The notes below the pieces were generated by a model. It was given only the letters and a program-made list of their open reading frames with translations, was not told the DNA's origin and searched no databases. This document shows positions 36,688-47,699 of a DNA stretch of 64,000 nt, piece after piece. The position numbers and the translations under genes were made by a program. The first letter of the stretch is position 1. Every line of letters starts with the position of its first letter. The DNA comes from Nageia nagi (lineage: Eukaryota; Pinophyta): positions 174,282,001 to 174,346,000 of the forward strand of contig JBITNC010000001.1 of the NCBI GenBank assembly GCA_050084985.1, in the 5' to 3' direction.

Positions 36688-38665
36688 GTTCGAGACATCT
36701 TTGAGCCTCGAGGTAGATATCCCTCGATTCTACAGGAGGGTAGAGGTCTTCTAGGTCTAGCTGATCATACCTTTTTTAGATCCATCAATTTTGGAGTGGG
36801 TCCACACATGGGTCACATTCATTGGGAGTATCCTTTATTAGCTACATTGTTAGATAGATGGGATGCGATGACATGTACTTTTTATCTTCTGACAAGGGAG
36901 ATGACCATCATAGTGGAGGATATACATAGATTGTATAGACTCCCCATTCATGGATAGAGGACTTTGCCTATGGTGGATAGGATAGAAGCTTTACCTATTA
37001 TTTCTTATTTGTATGGGGCCACTCAGGTTGATACTATCATTTTAGAGATTATTTCAAGTGGTATCCGATATTACCAGTACTGGATGGAGGATTAGCAGGG
37101 GATGATCCATTTTTCCTACTTGATGGGTTTGGTACAATGTTATGCTCTCCTTGATACTGGCAGTGGGAGATTTTTGTGGTCATTATTACCCATTATTATG
37201 GATATGATGCAGCATGGTATGATATATGCTTGGGCACCCACATTATTAGCTCAAATTTATAGGGAACTATTCTTTTATTCACAGGGGAATAGGGCCTCTT
37301 TATCAGTTACTATCACCTTGCAGGCATGGGCTTATGATCATATAGCTGTGGCTCATCCTCCAGGGTTGCTGATGCTAGGGTTTGGTAGTCACTTAGATTA
37401 TGAGGTAGGCATAGTTCGATGGTGTGATGATTTTTATATTCACCCATTAGATGGAGTTCATCAAGATGTGAGCTATTATCGCCACATGCTTAGTCAATTG
37501 ATTCTGGATCAGGTGAGATTTATACCTTACCTCTTGTATCCTATCTGGAGAGAGCTCATAGCTGAGCTTACTAGTATTCAGTAGTCATGTGTTTTGAGTG
37601 GTCATCAAGCTAATTTTTTGGAGTACTTTCATTTTGAGTAGGTGCACTGTCAGTTCAGTTTAGTTCAGGATGTACCTACCCATCAGTGCCATATCAACGT
37701 GAGGGCACTATTTCAGTAGAGGGTGTACAACTGTTGATTTACACAGAGCTAGATCCTACTCAGGAGGAGGGATCATTAGAGGATGATACTGGGGAGGATG
37801 ATGTAGGGGTTTCTGAGGCCTTCAGGGCCTGGTGGGAGGAGGGAGATGATGGCCTAGAGGGCGGACTAGAGGGTCAACATGTTCGTTAGTGCATCGATGT
37901 TGACAAGGAGTTGGGTGCAATAGCAGGAGGGGGAGAGGTAGGTGAGGAGCCTACAGGAGCAGAGGCTATGAGAGAGGATGCTACCAATGAGGAGGTTATG
38001 GTAGATGCTCCTGAGGAGTTAGCTCTTGAGGAGGAGGCTACAGGTGTAGGTGAGGAGGGAGCTACCCCAGAGGTTACTCGTAGAGTTGAGGAGGCTCCTG
38101 CTACATAGGTTCCTAGCATTGATACTTTGCTAGGGGATATTTATGAGCTAAGACACCAATTGGCATAGGCCCACTCACGTATGTATAGGTACAAGGCTAA
38201 GCAAGATAGATATAGATAGGAGAGAGATGAGGCTCATTCCTCTTTACAGGGAGCTTAGGCTCATCAGTTGGGAGTAGCCTCTACTTTTGAAGGTGGTCCT
38301 TTAGTTCTCCATCATGGCATTTATCAGTAGCGAGATTTTTACAGTGGTATAGTACAGTCATGGCTGACAAGTGTTCCAGCTTTTACTCTGGGGGCTTAGT
38401 ATCCTATACCTCCAAATATTTATATGCCTATAGATATTTCAACGTATCAGATAGGCAGTAGTGCATAGGGTACAGTTGGATCCCCAGGTAGGACTCAAAG
38501 ATCATGAGGTCTATCTAGCAGGAGTGGTACACCCTGGGCATCTCCCTTAGGGGCTATTGGTTCATCCGAGTTGCAAAGAGCTCAACATCTAGGTAGTCCT
38601 ATAGGATCTGTAGGCACTACTCCTCCAAGTCAGGGTACTGAAGAGACTAGTAGATGGTAGAGGTG
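36688..38665 (+). pseudogene. Plant mobile domain (PMD) gene, antisense in the 18-kb Tat element
   Basis: This is the best PMD copy here, opposite to gag-pol. It begins after TTATACAG, a likely splice acceptor at 36680-36687, with LLGLADHTFFRSINFGVG, EYPLLATLLDRWDAMTCTFY, REMTIIVEDIHRLYRLPIHG. A stop follows at 36955; 37102-37584 is clean for 160 codons with FLWSLLPIIMDMMQHGMIYA, WAPTLLAQIYREL and SQLILDQVRFIPYL. After another stop come HFE-VHCQFSLVQDVP and an acidic tail rich in Glu, Gly and Ala (37686-38108), then a Ser/Gly/Pro-rich end with a short coil-like part (YELRHQLA, YRYKAKQDRYR). Role in the element unknown. About seven stops; G+C-rich compared with its surroundings. Confidence 0.82.
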
Positions 38666-39247
38666 ACCGAGTAGTCCTAGCGGACTAGGCAGTGGTTGGG
38701 GTAGTCCTTGAGGATACCCTTTTTCATGATGTTATTTTTATATTCTTATGAGATTATTGGACCCTTGTATTTTTATTTTATGATTCATGATGTTATGATG
38801 ACCTTTTGATGGACTATGATGATGTATATATAGATAGATAGATCTTTGATATTTATGGTACTTGTATGATTCTTGATGCATGAGCTTTCATTCTATATAT
38901 AGATTTATGATAAAATAGGTATGATGTGATGTTATGTAGATCATGATTGTCTTTTAATTACTTGATGATGAATAGATGTTAATGATAGATGTAATTTTCG
39001 AAATGTATGATGCCTAGATACAATTGTGGAATGTATGATGATGAAATATATAACATATATCAACAAATTAGTTTGACGATGTTACTAATCTCAAAATTAA
39101 GTTAATAATAAGTACGATTATAATTGCTATAAATAATAAATCTAATTTATAATTTTAATAAGTTAAGTTATTTAAGGACATATTTTATTATATTTTTACG
39201 GAATCAGATGCATCATCTTCTGTACTTGGCAATTTTACAATAAACTT
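38666..39247. other. AT-rich spacer between the PMD gene and the repeats
   Basis: No coding frame. ATGATG-rich and TATATAGATAGATAGAT text around 38740-38840. Confidence 0.4.
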
Positions 39248-39537
39248 CTTGACATGACAAACTAGTGACTTATGGATGTATATGAACATTAACTTTATCT
39301 TGGTTAGGGGAGTGATAAATAATCATTCTTATCCTTTCCAAAGAAAATCAATTTTAATAATGTTCAAAGGTAATAGGTAATAGTAAAAATGGCTTGACAT
39401 GACACACTAGTGACTTATGGATGCATATGCACATTAACTTTATCTTGGTCAGGGGAACAATAAATAATCATTCTTATCCTTTCCAAAGAAAAACAAATTT
39501 AATAATGTTCAAAGGTAATAGATATTTTCAAAGGGAA
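39248..39537. repeat. Tandem duplication, 145-bp unit, two copies
   Basis: CTTGACATGACAAACTAGTG starts at 39248 and its copy at 39393. The two run side by side through TCTTATCCTTTCCAAAGAAA and TTCAAAGGTAATAG with few differences. A smaller pair, AGGCATCCATAGCCCCGAT, is at 39898 and 39964. Confidence 0.9.
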
Positions 39538-40489
39538 TGGGTTTAACAAAATGATACACATGATTCTAAACACAAATAAATTACAAACTATGACAAAAGA
39601 TTAGGTGATTTTGAATTAATAACCAAGTTATGATAACATCTACCTCATCTTTCTTTATCTCAAGATTTAACAACCTAAGATGATATCAAACAATATTGTT
39701 ATATATTGATAAAAAATCTATAAACTCCAGTGTTTGTAGTGAGATTCATTCCCCTTCTTAGATCATTTGAGATGAAATATCCTAGAGACATCAATAAGCT
39801 AGTCTATCTGTATGAAACGTATAGAGGTCCATGGGAAAGAAGGTCGCTAACCAAAATGGACATATCGCCACTCGTAAGGTATGCCTCATTGCTAGATAGG
39901 CATCCATAGCCCCGATGAAGATTAACCCCTCGATCTTGCTACAAACTTGCTCTACTGCCAATCAGGCATCCATAGCCCCGATAGAGGATATTGTAATCAC
40001 CCAAGAATCATTGATATAATGTAGCAATTTTTTTTTTGTCATCTCCTTCTTCTTCATTTTTTTCATTTTTTTTTTCAAATGATTCTTGGGTTTGAGATGA
40101 AGCGAATAATAGGATAGACACATAAATTTCACTTTTAATATCTCTTAGAATGATTTCATTCAAACTCTCTTAGAATTTTTTAATGTTGTAAGTGCTTGGA
40201 GTTTATGGATTTTCTTTCAAACATAAACTTTATGTTTTTCTATCATCTATGGTATATCATTCCTTTATAAAAGAAAAGATACGGTGAATGTAGTGATAAC
40301 AAGGAGATTATTCTAAAATGACCTTTTCACACATTACACATTTACTGGATAATCACTTTTATAATGACATGCAACATATATTCACATCATATGAGGGCAG
40401 GGCACCCAATTGCCAAGTAACCTCTAGATGTTTCCATCTAGGTAGATTTTATAATTTTATAATTTTTATGTGTTTTATAGTTTTCAATT

Positions 40490-40615
40490 TTTTAGGATTT
40501 TATAATTTTATAATTTTTTAGGATTTTATAATTTTTAATTTTTTAGGATTTTATAATTTTTAATTTTTTAGGATTTTACAATTTTTAATTTTTTAGGATT
40601 TTATAATTTTTTCTA
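40490..40615. repeat. 25-bp tandem repeat, five copies
   Basis: TTTTTTAGGATTTTATAATT recurs with the word GGATT at 40496, 40521, 40546, 40571 and 40596, an exact 25-base step. Very AT-rich. It lies between the unknown 3' gene and the PMD gene. Confidence 0.9.
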
Positions 40616-40785
40616 GGGAATCCATTCATGACGTGTTCAAATTGAGTTTGGACTGCATCAAGATTGAATGAACAATGTGTTGAACTAAATAAAAAACTAA
40701 AATCTAATACCACTTGATTATGATAGATTTCTGGAACATAATAATCTAAGTGTTCAGATGTTACGGTTTGAGTGATAGAAATGAT

Positions 40786-41830
40786 TCATTCTCGATGTTT
40801 TAAAGTCAGGTTGTGAGTACAATCAACTATTATTTTGGGCTTTTCTATAGGCCATAGAAGATAGAAATATATCATTAAATCATATTCTGAGTTAGGAGAA
40901 CACCATAAATCAAATGCATTGATACAAATAGTAACTTGATATCCATTTACTTTGACATCCCAACCGTAAGATTCGCATGCATCATAGAATGTCAAGGCCA
41001 TTTTTTGTTGTATTTCAAGAGGCATGGAAAAGATATTTGAATATAAAGGAGTAGGAACGTTACAAATAACTTTCATAAAGATATCTTTGTCATACCTACT
41101 TTCGAACCCCGGAAGATAACTTCCATTATTCCACACTCTATGTCCTTTTGATAGTTTTTTGATAATTTCATTTCTAACCCTTATTTGATTCATCGTTGTA
41201 AGTTCGGAAATACGACAAGCTTGCCTTTTCTCCAACTTTCATTTCCAAATTGTGTGTTGCATTTGCATGCGAGAAAATCTGTGAATTTGCCTATAGTATT
41301 ATTGTGACGTTCTAGGCAGAAAAGCCACAAAAGTATTTAAAAAATCATAAATCACCCTTTTATGAGGTAAATAATGTAAAATTTTATCCATCCATTCTAG
41401 GCTTTTGGTTAATTGTTTAACGTATTTTAGCCTAGCTAAAAGGAGTGAATACTCAGTTAATTTGCAATTTATGATGATTCTAAGTATTCCATAAGGCCAT
41501 TGTAGGCAGAAATCCATTATTTCTTGTGATATTCTTTCCATATGGGTGAAATAGATTTGTGGATCTAAAATAATGCTTACTTTGTATCTACAAAAAGTGA
41601 CTTCCCAATCATTATTTCTACCACAAAACATATGATATGTTCTTTCATATTGTTCATCAATAGTCAATTGTAAATAATTTAAGAGATTAAGATCAAATCC
41701 ATGTTTTAAATATGTCAATGCTAAATCACCTGGATATCTTGGTGGTGGAAATCGTACTTATGGTGGCATTAGGCTACCTTCAGCAGATTCCTTTTCCAGA
41801 TTCATCCTTTCTATTTTAATCATTAACACT
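40786..41830 (-). pseudogene. Unknown 3' gene of the Tat element, two diverged copies of one domain
   Basis: One minus-strand frame runs from about MIKIERMNLEKESAEGSLMP (41824) to 40786, with stops at 41759, 41297 and 41246; the two clean parts are 139 and 149 codons. I do not recognise the family. The halves resemble each other: first YERTYHMF then DWEVTFCRYKVSIILDP, FCLQWPYGILRIIINC; second KMALTFYD then GWDVKVNGYQVTICINAFD, FYLLWPIEKPKIIVDC. So W-[ED]-V-x4-Y-x-V-[ST]-I and WP-x4-[RK]-II-x-[ND]-C occur twice. It follows integrase in the same direction and precedes the repeats. Extra genes at this place are known in Tat elements. Confidence 0.7.
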
Positions 41831-41920
41831 TGACAAATATCAATACTTTTATTTATTTATTAATTTAACAATAAAATAAAATGAAAGAAAACTAATGTAC
41901 ACACATTTTTTTTTTATGTA

Positions 41921-43600
41921 TAGAAGGGTTGAAGATGCATGATATTTATAGGTTCACGCTCTTCATTTCCTTCTAAGTCTGATAAATGATAAGTTCCTCT
42001 ACCAAATTTTTTCTTAATGATATATGGTCCTAACCAATTTGGAGCAAACTTATCTCTAAGCTGTCATTCTATTCTTGAAGTTTTTTGATTTTCTTTTAAA
42101 ACCAAATCACCTATTTTGAACTCATGAATTAGAGCCCTTTTATCAAAATCTCATTTTATCCTCTTCTGATAAACATGCATATGCTCTAAAGCATTAATAT
42201 GTTTTTCATCTAAAAGTAACAATTGATCTAAGCGAGTCTATCTTGCTTCTTCATTGAAATTTTGCTCACTTAGATTTACTCTAAGGGATGGTATCTCAAG
42301 TTCTATGGGTAGGATGGCTTCTGTTCCGTATACTAAAGAGAATGGTGTTGCCCCAATAGTGTTAGAAAATGGAGACTACAACCGGCTAGAAAACAGAAAG
42401 CAGTTTCTTTCTATTTAACACCAAATTTCAGTTGCCAAGAAGCCATGACACCTGGTTATCAGTTATAGAAGGGTTGGGGGTTACCTAATGACCTTCCTGA
42501 TCCAAATTGGGTTTAAGTTGGGTTAGTTTGTACCTATAAATAAGAGGCTTGAGTTGAGGCATGTAGTATTGTAGTTTTGACAGCAATTGTGAAGTAGATT
42601 GTGATTGTTGAGAGAGAGAGATTGTAGTGAGGTTTTGTTGTAACTCCAAAGTGAAGATTGTAGCAAGGTTATGCTGCTGGTTTGTTTCTTGGAGGACTTT
42701 GAAGAATGATATGCAAAAGGGTTGAAAGCTTCTCCGTGGATGTAGCCTACATTGGGTGAACCACGTTATCTCTTGTGTCTCTCTTTGTGTGATTGATGTT
42801 CATGGTTATTTGATTTCAGTAGTATGCTTTGAATGTTGTTTCTTTTGCTAAGGAGTAAGAGAATTATTGATGCTCTTGCTTATATATAAACTTATTTAAT
42901 CCTAACAAATAGGAGTGTGTACACTGGTACGATAAGCCCATAAGGCTTTTGGTATTTGTATATGCCAATCTTTATGAGAATCATTTACTATTTTTGCTAA
43001 GATGTTTCGAATAGTTTTATTAGTAGCCTTTGCCTGTCCATTGCCTTGTGGATAATATGGAGTGGAAAAACTTTGTTTAATTTTATACTTGTCACATATT
43101 TGTTTTACATCCTTATTTTTAAATTTTTTTCCATTATCCGTAATTAATTGGTTCAGTATGCCGAATCTACATATAATATAATTTTCTATAAATTCAGCAA
43201 TTCATGAACCAGTGGTGGAAGTCATGGGAATAGCCTCTACCCATTTAGTAAAATATTCAGTTGCTGTAATGATGAACTTGTGTCCACCAGCAGATGTAGG
43301 TGTAATTTGTCCTATTAAATCTAATGCCCATTTAGAGAATGGCCAAAGTGATTATATAGGATGTAGTTCTTGAGATGGTTGTGAAACTAAATGAGCGTAT
43401 TGTTGACATTTAAAATATTTTTTAACATATTCACAACAATTCTTTTCCATAGTAGGCCAATAATACCCCATTCAAATTAATCATTTTACAATCACAACAC
43501 TATTAAAGTGTCCTCCGCATGTTCCATCATGGGCAGAAGATATAGCCTTTTTAATATCATTACATTCAAGACATCTAAGTAAAATACCGTTGAAATTTCA
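41921..43600 (-). pseudogene. Tat-type integrase, split by a solo LTR
   Basis: Minus strand: zinc-binding part near 43520-43400 (AHDGTCGGHFNS, GYYWPTMEKNC, KCQQYA; the first Cys of the pair is Tyr). Core: WALDLIGQI near 43335 (first Asp), EYFTKWVEAIPM, ITDNGKKFKNKDV near 43140 (second Asp), then GNGQAKATNKTI near 43035, where the catalytic Glu is Lys. After VHTP the frame is cut by the insert at 42360-42907. It resumes with GATPFSLVYGTEAILPIELE and ends with a kept C-terminal module, KIGDLVLKEN, APNWLGPYIIKK, GRGTYHLSDL and HLQPFYT at about 41925. The Glu change would stop strand transfer. Confidence 0.92.
42360..42907 (+). repeat. Solo Ty1/copia LTR inserted in the Tat integrase
   Basis: It runs from TGTTAGAAAATGG to ATCCTAACA, 548 bases, with short inverted ends TGTTAG and CTAACA. 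AATAG at 42355-42359 and 42908-42912 is a perfect target duplication. It has a TATA box CCTATAAATAAGAG at 42533-42546 and the copia LTR phrase CATTGGGTGAACCACG near 42750. No internal part remains, so recombination between two LTRs has removed it. Confidence 0.94.
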
Positions 43601-43769
43601 TCGATGCAAGATATACCCTATCAAAGAATATTTAGTTGCTTTGATTTTAAAAGCTCATCATGATGATTTATTAAGGTTTGCAGGAAGAGTTTCAAATTTT
43701 AAAAAATCCATCAATTCCTTGTACCAATTATCTTTATCAGTTACGTTAATATTTAATACACTTTTTTCT

Positions 43770-44330
43770 TCATCTTCCTATTGTAATGATGATTGAGACA
43801 ATTGAATTATTTCAACTTGAATTGAAGATTTTTTAGGATATTTTGGGATAAGAGATCCAATAGAAGCCATAGCATCTGCAAATCTATTAGATGATCTTGG
43901 TGCCGCTTCTATACTGAATTGGTCAAAAGATTTTAATAATTCTTCAACTAACACTTTATATTTTTTAAGTAAAGGTTCTTTACATTGATAGATTCCTTTC
44001 ACTTGATTGATGATGAGTAAAAAATCTCCAATAATCTTAATTCTTTTAAGTTTTAATTTAACAATAGTTCTTAATGCTAATATCAAAGCTTCGTATTCCA
44101 TATTATTATTAGTACAAGGAAATTTTAATTTAAATGAATATGGTATAGGGATCCCTTACAAGGTTATAAATACAACACCTGCTCCACCACCTTGTTCACA
44201 TCGAGAACCATCAAAGTGTATTGTCATATCCCAATCATCTTTAGGTTCTACAGGTATTTCAATTTCATCTAATTAAAACACCCCATCATCAGGTAATTCA
44301 ATGACAAGGGGTTTATTATCTTGCAATGGA
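43770..44330 (-). pseudogene. Second RNase H (archaeal type) of the Tat element
   Basis: Minus strand from about 44235: DWDMTIHFDGSRCEQGGGAG (first Asp), PYSFKLKFPCTNN, then 44101-43778 clean for 107 codons with MEYEALILALRTI (Glu), IKIIGDFLLIINQVKG (Asp), SIEAAPRSSNRFADAMASIG (last Asp). All four acidic positions look present. The second RNase H is the mark of the Tat lineage and may finish removal of RNA primers; its exact role is not settled. Confidence 0.9.
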
Positions 44331-45720
44331 GCATCAGCGAGATAATCAGCAATTACTTATCCTTTTATTGACTTTTTTCCAATAAAATGTAAATCAAATT
44401 CAATTAAGTGCATTATCCACTTTACAGTTCTTGAATTTTGATATGTTTTATTCATCATATATTTCAACGGATCCACTTTAGAGATGACATATGTTGTATG
44501 ATTTAGCATATAATGTCGAAGTTTTTTAGTAGCAAAAATGATAGCAAGACATAATGTTTCCAAATATATGTACTTAATCTCGTAGCTCACTAGGGTTCTA
44601 GTCAGATAATATATAGCTTGTTCTTTATTGTGTTCATTCTTTTGAGCAAGCATTGTTCCTAAAGCATTTTTAATAGCAGAGATATATAATAAGAAGGGTA
44701 CATCTTTTCTTAGTGGACTTAAGATAGGAGGAAATAATAAATATCTTTTAATTTCATTGAATGCATCTTGTTGCTCTTTACCCTAATGATATTCGACTCC
44801 CTTTTTTAATAATTTAGTAAATGGTTTACATTTATCAGAAAGTTGAGCTATAAACCTTCTAATGGCTTGTAACTTGCCCTATAAACTTTGTAATTGTTTT
44901 AGATTTGTAGGAGGTGGCATGTCTACTACTGCCTTCACTTTACTAGGATCTATTTCAATTCCTCGTTGGGACATAATAAATCCTAATAATTTTTCTGAAG
45001 TTACACCAAAAACACATTTTTTTGGATTCAATCTTACTTTATGTTCCAATAATCTATCTAAGACTTTAATTAGGTCTTTTCCATGATTTACTCGATATTT
45101 AGATCTAACCAACAAATCATCGATATAATCTTCTACTATGTTGTGCATATAATCATGGAATATATAAGTCATAGCCCTTTGATAAGTTACCCTGGCATTT
45201 TTTAATCCAAAAGGAATAACTTTATAACAAAAGGTACCCCAAGGAGTTATAAAAGCCATTTTATATTGATCTTCAGTAGCTATTTTTATTTGATTATAAC
45301 CAGAAAACCCATCCATTAATGATAACATATCATGTCCTGTTGTCGAATCTATCAAACTATCAATGCTAGGTAGAGGGAAATAATCTTTAGGACAAGCTTT
45401 GTTAAGATCATGAAAATCTGTGCATATTCTTATTTTTCCACTTGGTTTTTTCATAGGTACCATATTAGATATCCAATCTGAGTAATCTATAGGTTGTATT
45501 AATTTAGCTTCTAATAATTTTTGGAGTTCTTCTTTTACCATTAATGCTATAGTAGAATGCATTTTACGTAATTTTTGTTTAACAAGTTTAGCATCAGGCT
45601 TTAATGCTAAATTATGTACTACTAATTTAGGATCTATTCCAGGCATGTCTGCATATGACCATGCAAATACCTTTTCTCATTCTTTTAATAAGGTTATGAT
45701 TTCTTCTTGTTCATTTTCCG
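44331..45720 (-). pseudogene. Tat-type reverse transcriptase and first RNase H
   Basis: The RT is clean for 255 codons (45646-44879): MPGIDPKLVVHNLALKPDAK, EAKLIQPIDYSDWISNMVPM, KKPSGKIRICTDFHDLNKAC, DGFSGYNQIKI, FCYKVIPFGLKNARVTYQRA, and VEDYIDDLLVRS near 45130 with the catalytic Asp pair. It continues after a stop into IRRFIAQLS. RNase H follows at 44700-44345: PFLLYISAI where Asp is expected near the start, GTMLAQKNEHNKEQAIYYL, YLETLCLAIIFATKKLRHYM, KVDPLKYMM. RT copies element RNA to DNA in the particle. This RT may still fold, but the polyprotein that holds it is cut by stops. Confidence 0.95.
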
Positions 45721-47460
45721 TGAGGTTGTCTCCTAATTGAATAATTTTAGGATTTTGAGGATCATTACTAATATTTATTTGTAAGACTTTTTCAGTAAGC
45801 ATATGCAACCCTTCTTCTAATTGATTTGGTACTGGTATCTAGCCATTGTCATTAACACTATATTCTTCATCGTATTCTTGAGTTTGTTCATTCGTGCATA
45901 CTTGATTTTCATAGGAACCAAATATGTGATCTACATTTTTGAATTCATGTACCGAAGGGTTAGATGATAGGAGAGAGAAATCAGCAATTACTTCATTTGT
46001 AGAAGTATTGGCTATTATTTTAATTAAATTTTGATTTTCGTTAACTTCATCTATTTGTTCATTATTTTGATCTTCAATGTCCTTCTCTTTTATTATAACC
46101 ATATTTATCGATGGTATATCTGAATATGGACTGATTGATTATTCAACATTTTTATTTATTTTTTCCTGTATATCACTTGGTAAGCATGAATGAGTCCAGG
46201 GTGGCTCAATATTATTAATAAAGAGCATTTCAACACCTTCTAAGACATCCATTTCATTTAATTATTCTTCTCTTATATCATTAATTTCTTGTACTATGGA
46301 TTCTTTCTCTAAGATTTCTTCATTATAATCCAAATTCTCTTCTCCTAAATTTTCTAATTTAGCAAGATTTTTATATTCATTTTGATAACCTAATCCACTT
46401 TTATCAGTGGGATCTTGGTATTGTAATTCAATTATTTCCCATGGACCCTGTTCATATCGACCCAATCCTCATCCTTGCCAATTAAATTTGTTAAAATAGT
46501 TTAAGACAAATGTTCTTGAACATGGTGATAAATATTTCATATCATTATTGAAATTTCCTTCATATGTTTGATTGGGTATTGTTGACACAGGATCTACTAT
46601 CCCCGCATAGATAAACATTGTCTGATTAGGTACTTCTCCTAAAGGCACTATTTGTCTGATTACACTAGGTGATTCAGATACTTTACCCACTTCTTATGAC
46701 AAAGGTATATTAAATACCACATCATCTACATAATATTCTCCCATCCCTAAATCCATTAATTTAACTTTTACTAGATATACATTAGATGAGTCATTATTGG
46801 ATGTAGTATTTACTTATTTTGATGAAGAAGCTCCATTTTTTTTGTCTAAAGTTTTAGCAACCTTTTCCCAAGTATCTTTATCTTGTATAACTATATCACC
46901 TTTTCCTTTTATGTTTTTAGATTGATTCGTATTTTTGTTCATTAATATAGTTGATAAATTAGGAGACGGTAATGTCACTTTATTCGGATCAAAAATTAAA
47001 TTACAATGTGAATAAGGATCTAGATCTTTAAACACACAATGAACTTTATCTTTGTAGATGTATTTTAAACATCCATGATAAATTGATGGAACACATTGCA
47101 TTTCTCTAATCCATGGACGTCCTAAAAGAACGTTGTATTGTATAATATTTCCTTCAATTATATGTAATAAAGTTTGAACGGTTTTAGCCCCTACTGTAAT
47201 CGAAAGCACTATTGATCCCAAAGTTGAACACACTACATCATTAAACACCCTAATTTGTAAAGAAGGAGCTAAAATAAGCGAATCTGATAAATTCAAATTT
47301 TTGTATGCAGCATCTGAAATTATATTTATAGTTGAACCTTCCTCTATCAGAATTCTTTTAAATAATTTCCCATCTACTTTACCTATTATATGTAAAGGTG
47401 GATCAAGTCTGCCTGGTCCATCGTTATTTAATTTTTCTTATTCATAGAAGGTGATACTAG
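45721..47460 (-). pseudogene. Tat protease region with G-patch-like motif and acidic linker
   Basis: Protease is at about 47400-46814: FKRILIEEGSTINIISDAAY (family D-[DT]-G-S; here Glu for Asp), NVLLGRPWIREMQCVPS, a retropepsin-like fold that cuts the polyprotein. Near 46500-46420 FNWQG, a stop, then GLGRYEQGP, with SGLGYQ a little later, looks like a G-patch (G-x2-GLG-x3-QG), a nucleic-acid and helicase-binding motif. Then a long acidic, N- and E-rich linker (46390-45840) leads to EKVFAWSYADMPGI at the start of RT. Stops lie near 47445, 46813, 46695, 46468, 46261 and 45838. Confidence 0.85.
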
Positions 47461-47699
47461 GTTGTTGAGATATCCTCAAACTTTCAACTATTGAAATTAA
47501 ATTATAAGGGTTACTAATATCCACTTGAATTTCTTGTAGAATTTGATTCATAACCTCCCTATAACTCTCAGACTGTTGTAATAATTCAAACAAGGTCATT
47601 TTAACTGGAGACATTTTTAATTGTCATTGAAGAGCACCTTTTATCGAAACTTTAGGTTGTTATGGAGGAGGTATAGGTTGTATATTAATTAGGTTTGAT

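Noticed and set aside
37886-38119. Ser/Ala/Pro-rich open frame on the minus strand
   Set aside because: Shadow of the Glu/Gly/Ala-rich acidic tail of the PMD gene on the plus strand.
40318-40521. 67-codon frame
   Set aside because: Runs into the 25-base AT-rich tandem repeat; chance frame.
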